A stretch of DNA of 64,000 bases from Sphingobacterium kitahiroshimense (GTDB lineage Bacteria; Bacteroidota; Bacteroidia; Sphingobacteriales; Sphingobacteriaceae): positions 4,960,001 to 5,024,000 of the forward strand of contig NZ_JAOQNK010000001.1 in NCBI RefSeq assembly GCF_025961315.1, written 5' to 3'. This document shows positions 33,790-43,640 of the stretch, one piece after another. Each line of letters starts with the position of its first letter. Position 1 is the first letter of the stretch. The notes under the pieces were generated by a model that did not search any database, was not told the DNA's origin, and saw nothing but the letters and a program-made list of their open reading frames with translations. The position numbers and the translations under genes are program-made.

Positions 33790-36456
33790 ATGAGCAAAAA
33801 GATCCATATGAGAGATAAGCTCTTTTTTACAGTCATTTTTATATTGATTAGTGTTCATGCCTTTGCCCAAACTGTTATTACGGGGAAATTACTCGACGAA
33901 AATCAAAAACCGATCGCTAATGTTTCGGTATCCTATAAAAAGATCGGTTCTGCAGCGTTGTTGGGGTTTTCAAAAAGTGATGCAGGTGGAGCCTTCAAAT
34001 TGACGATCAAAGTCACCGATGTAGATTCAGTACAGATGGATTTTAATCATCTTAGTTATTCCAAGCGTAGCGTACATGTTGTCAATGCTAGCGCTAACTA
34101 TGCTTATATTTTAAAAGGAGAGGTCAGGAAAATCAAGGAGGTAAAGGTGGCTGATGTACCCGTTTACAATCGAAAAGATACAATCAATTATAATGTTGCT
34201 TCGTTTACTGGAAAGCAAGATCGTGTTATTGCCGATATCATCAAAAAGCTTCCAGGTATCGAGATGCGTGGTGGTCAGATCTTGTATCAAGGCGAACCCA
34301 TCCAACAGTATCGTGTCAATGGCTTGGATATGATGGGTGGGCGTTACGGCCTTATCAATCAAAACCTTCCTGCAGATGCGGTTTTGAAAGTACAGATTCT
34401 TGAAAATCATCAACCGATTAAAATGTTGGATAAGTTGGTTTTTTCCAATCGCGCCACACTTAATCTGCAGCTTAAGAAATTCACCACTACAGGTACAGGG
34501 AAAATTGGTTTGGGTGCCACCCCAGCGCTTTGGGATGCCAATATAACGCCGATGTCGTTTGCAAAGACCTTTCAAACACTCAATTCGTTTCAGACAAACA
34601 ATATTGGCGACGATGTGTCACATCAGTTAAAACCATTCTATTCAGGTACCGGGTATTTTTCAGCCCGATCTAGCTTTTCCGATGGTCCGACTTATCTTTC
34701 TATTCGCGATGTGGCCACTCCGGGTTTCGATCAGAAAAAATGGTTGGACAATCAAATTTTTCTAGTGAGTAGCAATATGATTCAAAAGTTGAAGTGTGGT
34801 CTCGAAGTAAAAGGCAATTTTTCTTACTTCCATGATAATCGAAAGCGTCAAGGAACAACTACGACACAGTACTTTACAAACAAGGAAGTGATTCAAAATC
34901 AAGAAGTCGTGGACAATAGTTATGGTGTTGATGAGTTAAATATTGGGGTAATGGTCGAGAAGAATGAATCCAACGTTTACTTCAGGAATAGTACCAATTA
35001 TCGTAAGCAATGGAACAACAGTGTCGGAAATATCCTTTTTAATGAAGACACCCCTATACATCAGGACAAAAAATTTTCAGACGAAGCCTTTCTTAATTCT
35101 TTTTCACTTGGTCGTTTTATAGGTAAACAGTTGGTCAATATGACCTCCACGATAGAGTGGCACAGTACACCCCAACGTCTTTCAGTCAATCCAGGTCAAT
35201 TTGAATCGTTGATCAATGACGGGAAGCCATATGATCGGATGGGGCAGATCGTCCGTTTTAAGAGCTTTAATTTTGAAAACGGCTTGAGTCTATCACGTAA
35301 GATCAAAAGATGGACATTCTCGCCCAGTGTTCATCTGAACTATAACAGCAGTAAGTTGAACAGTCATATCGAGATACAAGATCAGGAAGACGTTCGCAAA
35401 TTGGACACCGGTTATTTCAATGATATGAATAGCGCACAGATGCAGTTGCGTATGGCGCTCCAAATTGGAAAAGAAGTGCGTAAGTTTAGATACAGTTTTA
35501 ATCTGCCATTCAGTCAATATTACTATAATGTCAAACAGCAAGGGGTACAGCGCTTGAAAAATGAATTCCGGAGCAGTTGGAACCCATCTGCCTCGATGAC
35601 CTATCTGCTTAACAGTAAAAACAGTCTCGGTACAAACCTGAGCGGAGGGAGAAACTTTGGTGGGCTTGGCAACTTCTATAATGGTTACATCATTAGTCAG
35701 TATCGGAGTATCCAAAAGTATGATGCACGCTTACTGAAAGATGAAAATCTTAATACTGGAATAAATTACGAGTATAAAAACACGTTGAAGGCCAATTTTG
35801 CCAATCTGGGTTATAATGTCAGGATGAGCTGGCGCGACTATATGTTTAGTACCGCATTGGATAGTCTGGGACGCAGCACCACCGGTATTAATAACCAAGA
35901 TGCACAGAGTCTGTCTCAGGGGATAAGAGGAGGAGTTTCCAAATTATTTATAAGCATCAAAACTGTTGCTAAGATGAGTGGAAACCTAAGTTGGAGTACT
36001 TCAGATTATTTGCTCAATGAGCAGTTGGTCAAACAACATGTAAATAGTCAATCATTCACTTTTGAGTTGATCAATTCGTCCTCATCCATGATTTCTGGAG
36101 ATTATCGAATTTCTCTGGGGCGCACGCATAATAGATTGGCCGATGGGCTGAGCAATAAGCTGTTGTATAACAATCATTTTTTCAACCTTGTATTTGCACC
36201 CCATGATCGATATTTGATCACGTTGTCCAATTCTTTATATGGCAATAATGTCAAGGCACAAAAGAGTCAATATTTTATGGATGCTACCTATCGATTTAGG
36301 CTAACACGATGGCGTACAGATTTAGAGTTAACAGCATCCAATATTTTGAATAATAGGAATTATTTGCAACAGTTTTCTTCAGATTATGAGCTTATACAAA
36401 GTTATTTCGAATTAAGGCCCAGACAGTTTTTGATAGCAATGAGATTTAAAATTTAG
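33790..36456 (+). CDS. TonB-dependent receptor-like outer-membrane protein paired with GLPGLI
   Basis: An 888-residue outer-membrane protein. It has a signal peptide ending HAFAQ, an N-terminal carboxypeptidase-like domain (about 30-115; VITGKLLDENQKPIANVSVS), a plug-like segment with KKLPGIEMRGGQILYQGEP, then a long beta-barrel ending in LRPRQFLIAMRFKI. Proteins of this type are annotated outer membrane beta-barrel protein and often lack a clear TonB box. Residue 7 (33808) is an alternative start. It is tightly linked to the GLPGLI gene. The ligand or cargo is unknown. Confidence 0.85.
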   Translation: MSKKIHMRDKLFFTVIFILISVHAFAQTVITGKLLDENQKPIANVSVSYKKIGSAALLGFSKSDAGGAFKLTIKVTDVDSVQMDFNHLSYSKRSVHVVNASANYAYILKGEVRKIKEVKVADVPVYNRKDTINYNVASFTGKQDRVIADIIKKLPGIEMRGGQILYQGEPIQQYRVNGLDMMGGRYGLINQNLPADAVLKVQILENHQPIKMLDKLVFSNRATLNLQLKKFTTTGTGKIGLGATPALWDANITPMSFAKTFQTLNSFQTNNIGDDVSHQLKPFYSGTGYFSARSSFSDGPTYLSIRDVATPGFDQKKWLDNQIFLVSSNMIQKLKCGLEVKGNFSYFHDNRKRQGTTTTQYFTNKEVIQNQEVVDNSYGVDELNIGVMVEKNESNVYFRNSTNYRKQWNNSVGNILFNEDTPIHQDKKFSDEAFLNSFSLGRFIGKQLVNMTSTIEWHSTPQRLSVNPGQFESLINDGKPYDRMGQIVRFKSFNFENGLSLSRKIKRWTFSPSVHLNYNSSKLNSHIEIQDQEDVRKLDTGYFNDMNSAQMQLRMALQIGKEVRKFRYSFNLPFSQYYYNVKQQGVQRLKNEFRSSWNPSASMTYLLNSKNSLGTNLSGGRNFGGLGNFYNGYIISQYRSIQKYDARLLKDENLNTGINYEYKNTLKANFANLGYNVRMSWRDYMFSTALDSLGRSTTGINNQDAQSLSQGIRGGVSKLFISIKTVAKMSGNLSWSTSDYLLNEQLVKQHVNSQSFTFELINSSSSMISGDYRISLGRTHNRLADGLSNKLLYNNHFFNLVFAPHDRYLITLSNSLYGNNVKAQKSQYFMDATYRFRLTRWRTDLELTASNILNNRNYLQQFSSDYELIQSYFELRPRQFLIAMRFKI

Positions 36457-36675
36457 AGCTTTTTCGCTATGTTCGATGATTTCAAACAGATTTTGGTTTT
36501 TAAGGTCTTGGTTTATATTTGAATTGTAAAGAAATAGAATATGAAAATTACGACGCTATAACATGATTTTACAATGATAAAGATTTATTTGTAAGCTCTT
36601 AAATGGTGAATCTCCCACTTTTAAATAATTTTTTTGCACTTTAGCGACATCAAATCTAAAGAACATAAGATCATT

Positions 36676-39057
36676 ATGAAATTGAAAAAAATCTATGCAA
36701 TATTGGCATTCCAGCTTATTGCTGGAGGTCTTTTTGCACAGGAACAGCTCGATAGCCTTGCTGTTACAAAATTAAGTCCCCTCTTTTCTCAACCGACTCT
36801 GAAGAATAACAAGCTGGTTGTCCCGCAGATAAAAGGATATGAAGTCTCCCTGATCGGGTCCGATAATAAAGTGGTGATTGACCTAAATGGTCAGATATCG
36901 CAACCTCTGATCGATAAAAAAGTTAATGTACTCTACAAGATCGTCCGTAAATCGGATCGGGCTTTTGGTGAAATTCCGATGAAAGATATTGTCATCAAAG
37001 GTGTATATGGTGATAAAGGAGTGGGGGAACAACCTTTCGTAATTCCTTCCTTGCGCGAGTGGTATGGTGTGAATGGCGTATTCCAATTGCGTCCTGAATC
37101 AGCGATCGTACTGGAACAACAAAATGAAGAGTCGTCAAAAGCTGCACAGCTTTTAAAAGAGGATCTCAAAAAGTTGATCGGACTGGATCTGCCTGTGCGA
37201 ACTGGAGAACCAAAAGCGGGTGATATTTTTATTGGATCTAAAGGTGATAAGGCTTTGGGCAATGAAGGGTATTCGCTAAAAATTGATGATGTCTTCAGTA
37301 TTCAGGCTCCAAATTATAATGGTAAGGTTTTCGGAACGAGAACATTACTTCAATTGCTTGCTCAAAATAAAAAACAACTGAGCATACAGAAAGGTTTCTC
37401 TCGTGATTATCCTACATACGAAGTGCGGGGATTTATGCTGGATGTGGGACGTAAATTTTTTACGATCGATTTCTTAAATGATTATGTGGAGATGATGTCT
37501 TATTACAAGATGTCTAATTTTCATATTCACCTCAACGATAATGCTTTTCAACAGTATTTTAACTACGATTGGGATAAAACCTATGCAGGTTTTCGGTTAG
37601 AAAATGAACGCTATCCAAATCTTGCCTCTAAAGATGGACACTATACCAAAGCTGAATTTATCGCGTTACAGAAAAAAGCGCTTCGTTATGGGGTTACTAT
37701 TATTCCGGAAATCGATGTGCCTGCCCATTCATTGGCAATTAGCCATGCTATTCCTGAAGTAGGGAGCCGTAAGTTTGGAATGGATCATCTTGATCTGGAT
37801 AATCCAAAAAGTTATGAGGTGGTCAAAAATATTTTTGATGAATATACAAAAGGTCCTAATCCGGTATTTATTGGTGAAGAGGTACATATCGGGACAGATG
37901 AGTACGCAAAAAGTGAATCTGAGAAATTTAGAAAATTCACCGATTACGTGATCAAAGTGGTGCAGGATAATGGTAAGAAAGTACGTGCCTGGGGTGCTTT
38001 GACACATGCTCAAGGAACAACACCTGTTCGGGTTAAGGATGTACGATTAAACATGTGGTACAATGGTTATGCCGATCCTATCGCGATGAAAAAATTGGGT
38101 TACCAACAGATCAGTACACCTGATGGTTGGTTATATATCGTACCGGCTGCGGGTTATTATTACGACTACCTCAATACCGACAACCTGTATAATAATTGGG
38201 AGCCGAGAATGATTGGTGATATCACCTTTGAAAAAGGTGATCCGATCGTTGATGGTGGTATGTTTGCCGTTTGGAATGATATCGCAGGAAATGGGATATC
38301 GGAAAAAGATGTGCATAACCGTGTGTTCCCGGCCATACAGGTACTAGCTGAGAAAATGTGGGGAGCAGCAGATCAACACACAAGTTTATTTACTTTCAAT
38401 CAAAAGAAAAAATCAGTCATTGAAGCTCCAGGTCTAAATATGAGAGGTCATTATGCGGCTCTTGATCCTGTGATTGTTCACCTGAATTTTGATTCGCAAA
38501 CGCGCAATCAAATGAATAACGAATGGAAAGAAGCTAGCACTACGGGGACTCAATTTGAAAAGGGGATAAAAGATAGTGGTCTTAAGTTTACGGGTGAAAC
38601 AAGTAAATTGGTTTTACCTATTGCTGAAATTGGTGAACAGTATACGGTGTCTTTCTGGATCAAACCTGAGACAAATTTAGTTGGTGATCTGTTTGTATCG
38701 AAAAATGCAAAAGTTTTCAGTGATGGTAAAGGTCTTGGATATGCTCGTGATGGTTATCAATACTATTTTGATTATACTTTACCTATAAATGAGTGGAGTC
38801 AGGTAAGCATCACAGGTGATTATATCGGTACACAATTGTATGTGAACGGTAAATTGATCAAGGATATGAAACCTTTTGATGTGGTGATGCCTTATAAGGA
38901 TAAGAATAATGGTAAAGAAATCAAGTATAAGAAAGTGCAGACCTTAGTTTTTCCGCTGTCCGAGATCAGCTTAAAAAATGCTATTTTAGATGAGCTAAAG
39001 GTTTATAATAAAAAATTGACCAGTCAAGAAATTGTGAGTGAATTTAGAACATACTAG
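36676..39057 (+). CDS. Secreted GH20 beta-N-acetylhexosaminidase with C-terminal LamG-like domain
   Basis: A 793-residue exported glycosidase. A signal peptide ends GGLFAQ; an N-terminal region and a GH20b-like alpha/beta domain come before the GH20 barrel. The barrel has VRGFMLDVGRKFFTIDFL, HIHLNDNAF, PEIDVPAHSLAI and the catalytic pair Asp408-Glu409 in HIGTDEYAKS. The C-terminal part (about 600-793; YTVSFWIKPET, DELKVYNKKLTSQE) is a concanavalin/LamG-type sugar-binding domain. The frame opens at a TTG at 36634 but the ATG at 36676 begins the signal. It probably removes terminal GlcNAc/GalNAc from glycans outside the cell. Confidence 0.93.
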   Translation: MKLKKIYAILAFQLIAGGLFAQEQLDSLAVTKLSPLFSQPTLKNNKLVVPQIKGYEVSLIGSDNKVVIDLNGQISQPLIDKKVNVLYKIVRKSDRAFGEIPMKDIVIKGVYGDKGVGEQPFVIPSLREWYGVNGVFQLRPESAIVLEQQNEESSKAAQLLKEDLKKLIGLDLPVRTGEPKAGDIFIGSKGDKALGNEGYSLKIDDVFSIQAPNYNGKVFGTRTLLQLLAQNKKQLSIQKGFSRDYPTYEVRGFMLDVGRKFFTIDFLNDYVEMMSYYKMSNFHIHLNDNAFQQYFNYDWDKTYAGFRLENERYPNLASKDGHYTKAEFIALQKKALRYGVTIIPEIDVPAHSLAISHAIPEVGSRKFGMDHLDLDNPKSYEVVKNIFDEYTKGPNPVFIGEEVHIGTDEYAKSESEKFRKFTDYVIKVVQDNGKKVRAWGALTHAQGTTPVRVKDVRLNMWYNGYADPIAMKKLGYQQISTPDGWLYIVPAAGYYYDYLNTDNLYNNWEPRMIGDITFEKGDPIVDGGMFAVWNDIAGNGISEKDVHNRVFPAIQVLAEKMWGAADQHTSLFTFNQKKKSVIEAPGLNMRGHYAALDPVIVHLNFDSQTRNQMNNEWKEASTTGTQFEKGIKDSGLKFTGETSKLVLPIAEIGEQYTVSFWIKPETNLVGDLFVSKNAKVFSDGKGLGYARDGYQYYFDYTLPINEWSQVSITGDYIGTQLYVNGKLIKDMKPFDVVMPYKDKNNGKEIKYKKVQTLVFPLSEISLKNAILDELKVYNKKLTSQEIVSEFRTY

Positions 39058-39097
39058 CACTTTTTGACAATCATTTCGAACTGCTCTTTATATCTTT

Positions 39098-39135
39098 CAT
39101 GCCTGCCATTTTTTAATGGTAGGCATGTTTGTTTT
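39098..39135 (+). terminator. Intrinsic terminator after the GH20 gene
   Basis: A 13-bp stem with one G-U pair (CATGCCTGCCATT at 39098-39110 with AATGGTAGGCATG at 39115-39127) and a TTTT loop is followed by TTTGTTTT. Confidence 0.85.
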
Positions 39136-39143
39136 GAGTATAA

Positions 39144-39185
39144 TCGTAAAAAAAGATATCATCCAATCATTGGATGATATCTTTT
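39144..39185 (-). terminator. Intrinsic terminator for the small minus-strand gene
   Basis: A perfect 16-bp stem (39151-39166 with 39170-39185, core GATATCATCCAA) with a 3-base loop. On the minus strand it is followed by a run of Ts, placing it just downstream of the 93-residue minus-strand gene. Confidence 0.8.
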
Positions 39186-39235
39186 AAAAACTTTATTTTA
39201 GGATATAAGACGAAAGGTAATAGTCCTGTCGGAAA

Positions 39236-39517
39236 TTAATTTGAAACAGCGATGATGCTTTCAAATACTTTGTCCATAAAGAGTACAGTATCCATATTTT
39301 TTTCATACTTCCTATGTTCAAATAGAAGTTCAAAATTGCCGTTATATTTCATTGCAACAAGTTCAAATTTGCGTAGTTCCAGCCAGGTTGGAATCTCCTC
39401 GATACCGGGTACTGCGCAGGTGATAGTTTTAAAATTTCCTTGTTGCGTAATGCTATAATGAACATGGACCGGAGTAGAGGTCTTCTTCGGATAGATGACC
39501 ATAATGTTTTGTTTCAT
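39236..39517 (-). CDS. Small hypothetical protein
   Basis: A 93-residue protein of unknown family, starting MKQNIMVIYPKKT and rich in charged and aromatic residues (PTWLELRKFELVAMKYNGNF, then EHRKYEKNMDTVLFMDKVFE). It has no signal peptide or membrane helix and is predicted to be a small soluble alpha/beta protein. The ATG at 39517 is preferred to upstream starts, which would add a spurious hydrophobic stretch. A minus-strand terminator 50 bases downstream supports a real transcription unit. A plus-strand frame overlaps its 5' half in antisense. Confidence 0.65.
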   Translation of the reverse strand: MKQNIMVIYPKKTSTPVHVHYSITQQGNFKTITCAVPGIEEIPTWLELRKFELVAMKYNGNFELLFEHRKYEKNMDTVLFMDKVFESIIAVSN

Positions 39518-39874
39518 ACTGAATATAAAAATGAAAAAATAGTTGATGCCGCTCACTACGAAGAGCAGGAATCGCTAAGTGCAGACGATCTGCCTAAAGC
39601 CAGAAAGATAGAAGGAGAGATGTCGTTATCAATGAACGAGGACGTAGCGTAATCTCATTTTTTAATCACATTTATGTAAGATACTGAAATTAAGTTAAAT
39701 AAGCAAATGTTAGGCAATTGTTGTATGAAGCGTTGTAACGCTATTATACTTTTTTGGAGCGTAAAATTATTGTGATTTATCGGTTATTTAGCGTTAAATT
39801 AATATCTTTAAAACTAGGTCGACAGCAGGTATGACCACTATCAATTAAACCATTCGAGTAATACCGAGATTATT

Positions 39875-40717
39875 ATGAACGCAAGAAGAGCATTTCTCCA
39901 AAAGGGATTTTTGGGAATATCTGGATTAGCCTTAGCCAGTACATTTCAATTGGAGGCACAAGCAACTACTTTAGTAAAAAAAGGAAAAGAAGATGGCTTC
40001 CATTTGGGAGTTGCAGGTTATAGTTTTGTCAATTTTAAGTTAGACGAGTCTTTAAGTATGATGAAGCGGATGGATATTAAATACCTATGCATCAAAGATT
40101 TTCATCTTCCTTTTAAGAGTACAGCAGCCGAAATTAGTAATTTTCATGAAAAGCTAAAGAAATCTGGTGTTAAGGGTTATGCTGTAGGTCCGATTTACAC
40201 CACTTCGGTAAAAGCAATCGACGATGCTTTCGATTATGCTAAACGTGTAGGAGTTAATTTAATCATCGGTATTCCGAATAAAGAAGATTTGACCTATCTA
40301 TCCAATAAGACAAAGGAAACAGGGATCCGATTTGCGATTCATAATCATGGTCCTGAAGATAAATTGTATCCGAATGCTACGGTGATTTATAATCTGATCA
40401 AAGATTTAGATGCTAACCTGGGGATGTGTTTTGATATGGGACATGATACGCGGGATGGACAGGATGCGATCAAAGATTTACAACAATATCACAAAAGAAT
40501 ATTTGATATACACCTCAAAAATGTCACTTCAGCAACTGCGGAAGGGACTACCTGTGAGCTTGGTCGTGGAGTCATTCATATTCCTTTATTTATAAAAGCA
40601 TTGCGTAAGGTGAACTATAGCGGTAAGTGTAGCTTGGAACATGAAAAAGATATGGAGAATCCTTTGGCAGGTTTGGCCGAGTCAACGGGATATTTTAGAG
40701 GTGTTTGTGCTGTTTGA
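39875..40717 (+). CDS. Exported sugar phosphate isomerase/epimerase family protein
   Basis: A 280-residue TIM-barrel protein of the xylose-isomerase-like family. The N-terminus (NARRAFLQKGFLGISGLALA) resembles a twin-arginine signal, implying export of a folded metalloprotein. Metal-site candidates are IRFAIHNHGPED, GMCFDMGHDTRD, RIFDIHLKNV and SLEHEKDME. The GH95 gene starts 17 bases later, so both probably act on the same glycan product; related proteins work in keto-sugar pathways. The exact reaction is unknown. Confidence 0.85.
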   Translation: MNARRAFLQKGFLGISGLALASTFQLEAQATTLVKKGKEDGFHLGVAGYSFVNFKLDESLSMMKRMDIKYLCIKDFHLPFKSTAAEISNFHEKLKKSGVKGYAVGPIYTTSVKAIDDAFDYAKRVGVNLIIGIPNKEDLTYLSNKTKETGIRFAIHNHGPEDKLYPNATVIYNLIKDLDANLGMCFDMGHDTRDGQDAIKDLQQYHKRIFDIHLKNVTSATAEGTTCELGRGVIHIPLFIKALRKVNYSGKCSLEHEKDMENPLAGLAESTGYFRGVCAV

Positions 40718-40734
40718 TCTTTAGAATAAATTAT

Positions 40735-43125
40735 ATGTTTTCAACTAAGTTAATCCCATATTTTACATCAGTGAAAGTATGGCTATCCTTCTTGCTTTTC
40801 TTTATGATTGTTGTGGATGTAAGGGCGCAACATCAGGATCATGTTTTATGGTATAAAGAACCTGCTAAAAACTGGAATGAAGCATTGCCTGTCGGAAATG
40901 GCCGTTTGGGTGCTATGGTATTTGGAGATTATAATAAAGAGACGATACAGCTTAATGAGGAAAGTTTATGGGCAGGTACCAAACAAGATGCAAATGCGGA
41001 TGCTGCTACAAAATTGCCAGAAATACAAGCGTTATTGATCGCTGGTGAAATTGAAAAAGCTGCTGCGCTATCCGAAAAATACCTAAAAAGCGACCCGTTA
41101 AGAATACGCTCTTACCAGTCTTTTGGAGAACTACAGATTGATTTTGCGAACGAACGGTATAAACCTGAACAGATTACAGATTATAGACGTGAATTGGATA
41201 TTCAAAGTGGTATTACAACTGTCCACTATCAATTGAATGGGGTACAGTATAAAAGAGAGGTTTTTGTCTCGGCTCCTGACAATGTGATCGTCATCCGCTT
41301 GACGGCAGATAAACCGGGTAAACTTACTTTCCGTTTATCGTACGGCAGGGAGCAGGATGCTACTGCGATGCCACAGAGTGAAAAGGAACTGCGCATACAG
41401 GGACAGATTGCAGATCTGCCTCATAAAGATGCGAGTGAACCAGGTCTACATATGAAGTTTGCAGGTTTGATGCGAGGCGTAAACAAAGGAGGTAGCCTAG
41501 TGGCGACAGCCAATTCATTTTTTGTGAAAGATGCCGATGAGGTGTTGTTCTATTTTACCGCTACGACCGACTATAATTTCTCGATATTAAATTATGATCG
41601 TACGATCGATCCATTTTTACGTTGTCAGGAAATCATCGATAAGGTTAAAAATTTACCCTTTGACGAGGCTGAGAAACGTCATGTAAGGGATCATCGTAAA
41701 TTATTTGACCGTGTGGTTTTTAATATGGGTACCCCCTCTCTGTTGCCCACCAATGAGCGTCTAAAAATGGTGAAAGACGGTCAACTGGATTTGTCTCTGA
41801 TTAGTCTATATTTTCAATATGGACGCTATCTATTGATGGGATCATCCCGTGCGCCAGGTGTACTTCCTGCTAATTTACAAGGTATCTGGAATCAGGATAT
41901 GAATGCGCCATGGAGTTCTGATTTTCATACCAATATCAATATCCAGATGAATTATTGGCCAGCAGAGGTGTGTAATCTTTCTGAAACGGTAGTACCTTTT
42001 TCAAACTTTATTTCGGCTTTACGTGAACCCGGTCGTGTCACCGCCCGGAAAACATACAATGCTTCGGGATGGACAATGAACCACCTCACGGATTTATTCG
42101 GACGTACCGCGATAACGGATGGTGTTGGATGGGGTACTTTTCCTATCGCAGCTTCATGGTTGGTACTACATCAATGGGATCATTATTTGTTTTCAAAGGA
42201 TAAAGAATACTTGAAGAAAGAGGCTTACCCGTCAATGCAGGAAGCAGCGCAGTTTATGTTGGACTATCTTGTCGAAGATAAAAATGGAAATTTGGTCACA
42301 GCTCCTTCGAACTCTCCTGAAAATCAATATCGCATGGCTGATGGAAAGCAGTTTATGTTAACGTATGGTGCCACCATGGATGTACAGATCATCAATGAAT
42401 TATTTCAAGCATGTGTGGAAGCAGAAACAATTTTAGGTCAAAAATCTGATTTTTCTGATCGCTTGAAAAATGCAATGAAAAAACTACCTCCGGTTAAAAT
42501 TAGTCCACGCTATAACACGATTCAGGAATGGATAGAGGATTATGAAGAGGTTGAACCGGGGCACCGACATATTTCGCATCTTTTTGGTTTATATCCCGGG
42601 AAATCAATTAATGCAAATGACCCTGAAATTTTTGAAGCTGCACGCAGAACGATAGCCCGTCGTCGTTTTTATAATGAGAATGAAGGTAACCGTATGGGAA
42701 GCTATACGGGATGGAGTCGAGCTTGGATGATTAATTTTTATGCACGTTTGTTGTATGGCGATGAGGCTGGAAAAAATGTGCAGGAGCTCCTAGCTAAAAC
42801 AACATTAAATAATCTGTTCAACACGCATCCTCCGTTTCAGATAGACGGTAATTTTGGAGGTACTGCTGGTATAGCCGAAATGCTGATTCAGAGCCATAAT
42901 CAGGAGATTCATCTTTTACCAGCATTGCCACCGACTTGGGCAACGGGTGAAATGAAAGGATTGCGGGCACGTAACGGACTGGTTGTGGATATGAAGTGGG
43001 AAAATGGAGTACTGACTTCAGCTACTTTATATACCATAGAGACTAAAAAGGTAACAGTGCGTTATAAAAATAAAGTAAAAACAATGAAAGTAACTGCGAA
43101 TAAACCGCTGATTGTTCAATTGTAA
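40735..43125 (+). CDS. GH95 family alpha-L-fucosidase (or alpha-L-galactosidase)
   Basis: A 796-residue exported enzyme with a signal-anchor-like N-terminus ending VRAQ. The N-terminal beta-sandwich starts LWYKEPAKNWNEALPVGNGR and continues AMVFG and NEESLWAG. The catalytic (alpha/alpha)6 barrel holds the Asn pair region in TNINIQMNYWPAEVCNL, the candidate general acid Glu in APSNSPENQYRM, and Asp in PPFQIDGNFGGTAGIAE. These match the GH95 inverting fucosidase layout. An in-frame TTG at 40705 overlaps the previous gene; the ATG at 40735 is preferred. It likely trims fucose or L-galactose from plant or host glycans. Confidence 0.93.
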   Translation: MFSTKLIPYFTSVKVWLSFLLFFMIVVDVRAQHQDHVLWYKEPAKNWNEALPVGNGRLGAMVFGDYNKETIQLNEESLWAGTKQDANADAATKLPEIQALLIAGEIEKAAALSEKYLKSDPLRIRSYQSFGELQIDFANERYKPEQITDYRRELDIQSGITTVHYQLNGVQYKREVFVSAPDNVIVIRLTADKPGKLTFRLSYGREQDATAMPQSEKELRIQGQIADLPHKDASEPGLHMKFAGLMRGVNKGGSLVATANSFFVKDADEVLFYFTATTDYNFSILNYDRTIDPFLRCQEIIDKVKNLPFDEAEKRHVRDHRKLFDRVVFNMGTPSLLPTNERLKMVKDGQLDLSLISLYFQYGRYLLMGSSRAPGVLPANLQGIWNQDMNAPWSSDFHTNINIQMNYWPAEVCNLSETVVPFSNFISALREPGRVTARKTYNASGWTMNHLTDLFGRTAITDGVGWGTFPIAASWLVLHQWDHYLFSKDKEYLKKEAYPSMQEAAQFMLDYLVEDKNGNLVTAPSNSPENQYRMADGKQFMLTYGATMDVQIINELFQACVEAETILGQKSDFSDRLKNAMKKLPPVKISPRYNTIQEWIEDYEEVEPGHRHISHLFGLYPGKSINANDPEIFEAARRTIARRRFYNENEGNRMGSYTGWSRAWMINFYARLLYGDEAGKNVQELLAKTTLNNLFNTHPPFQIDGNFGGTAGIAEMLIQSHNQEIHLLPALPPTWATGEMKGLRARNGLVVDMKWENGVLTSATLYTIETKKVTVRYKNKVKTMKVTANKPLIVQL

Positions 43126-43640
43126 TTTAAACCGGTTTTACCGATTGTGGAAAACCTTTTGATATATTAACTGATTTGACTTATGATTAGACAAGATGAA
43201 ACTTTAATGCATTTTAGTGAAAGGGTTAGAGTCGTATCGTAAGAACTGTAGTAATCCTTTTAAGTTGTTTCCGAAAGAAGCTAAAATAGCGTCAGAATAA
43301 GTTAATATATAGCTTCTAAACGAAAGTTGATTTGTTGAAATTTATAGGTTAGAAACGAGTTGCATAAATGCGATACGTAGAAAACCAATAATATTGGTCA
43401 AGGGATAGAAACATAGTATTATACGATTCTAAACTAACATACCAGATCCAAATTATATCCTCAGTAATTTAATCTTCAAATAGAAGTAGCATAAATTAAT
43501 AAAGAGGCCATTTAATTTAAAAAATACGATCGAAAGAAACGACTAGCGTTGGAGAGGTATATTAATTTACTTGATTCTGTACGAATGTTTAATTGACCAG
43601 GTTAAGATGAAATGGTATATAAAAATAATTTTGAATAAAT
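43126..43640. promoter_or_regulatory. Long leader/intergenic region before the xylose operon
   Basis: About 515 bases without a recognisable gene. An interrupted inverted repeat (AGAAGCTA at 43276-43283, TAGCTTCT at 43310-43317) is present, and CGAAAG recurs three times. The xylB promoter and any xylose-responsive operator should be here. No regulator gene is adjacent and I cannot assign a site. Confidence 0.4.

Noticed and set aside
34111..34575. 154-codon minus-strand frame
   Set aside because: Antisense to the TonB-type receptor paired with GLPGLI; no domain and no independent signals.
35293..35715. 140-codon minus-strand frame
   Set aside because: Antisense to the beta-barrel region of the same receptor; judged a shadow.
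39440..39652. 70-codon plus-strand frame
   Set aside because: Antisense to the small minus-strand gene that has its own terminator; no domain recognised. Kept only as part of a finding.
43626..43633. TAATTTTG, an exact TAnnTTTG match before xylB
   Set aside because: It is only 7 bases from the start codon, which would require a leaderless message, and no -33 element is at the right distance.
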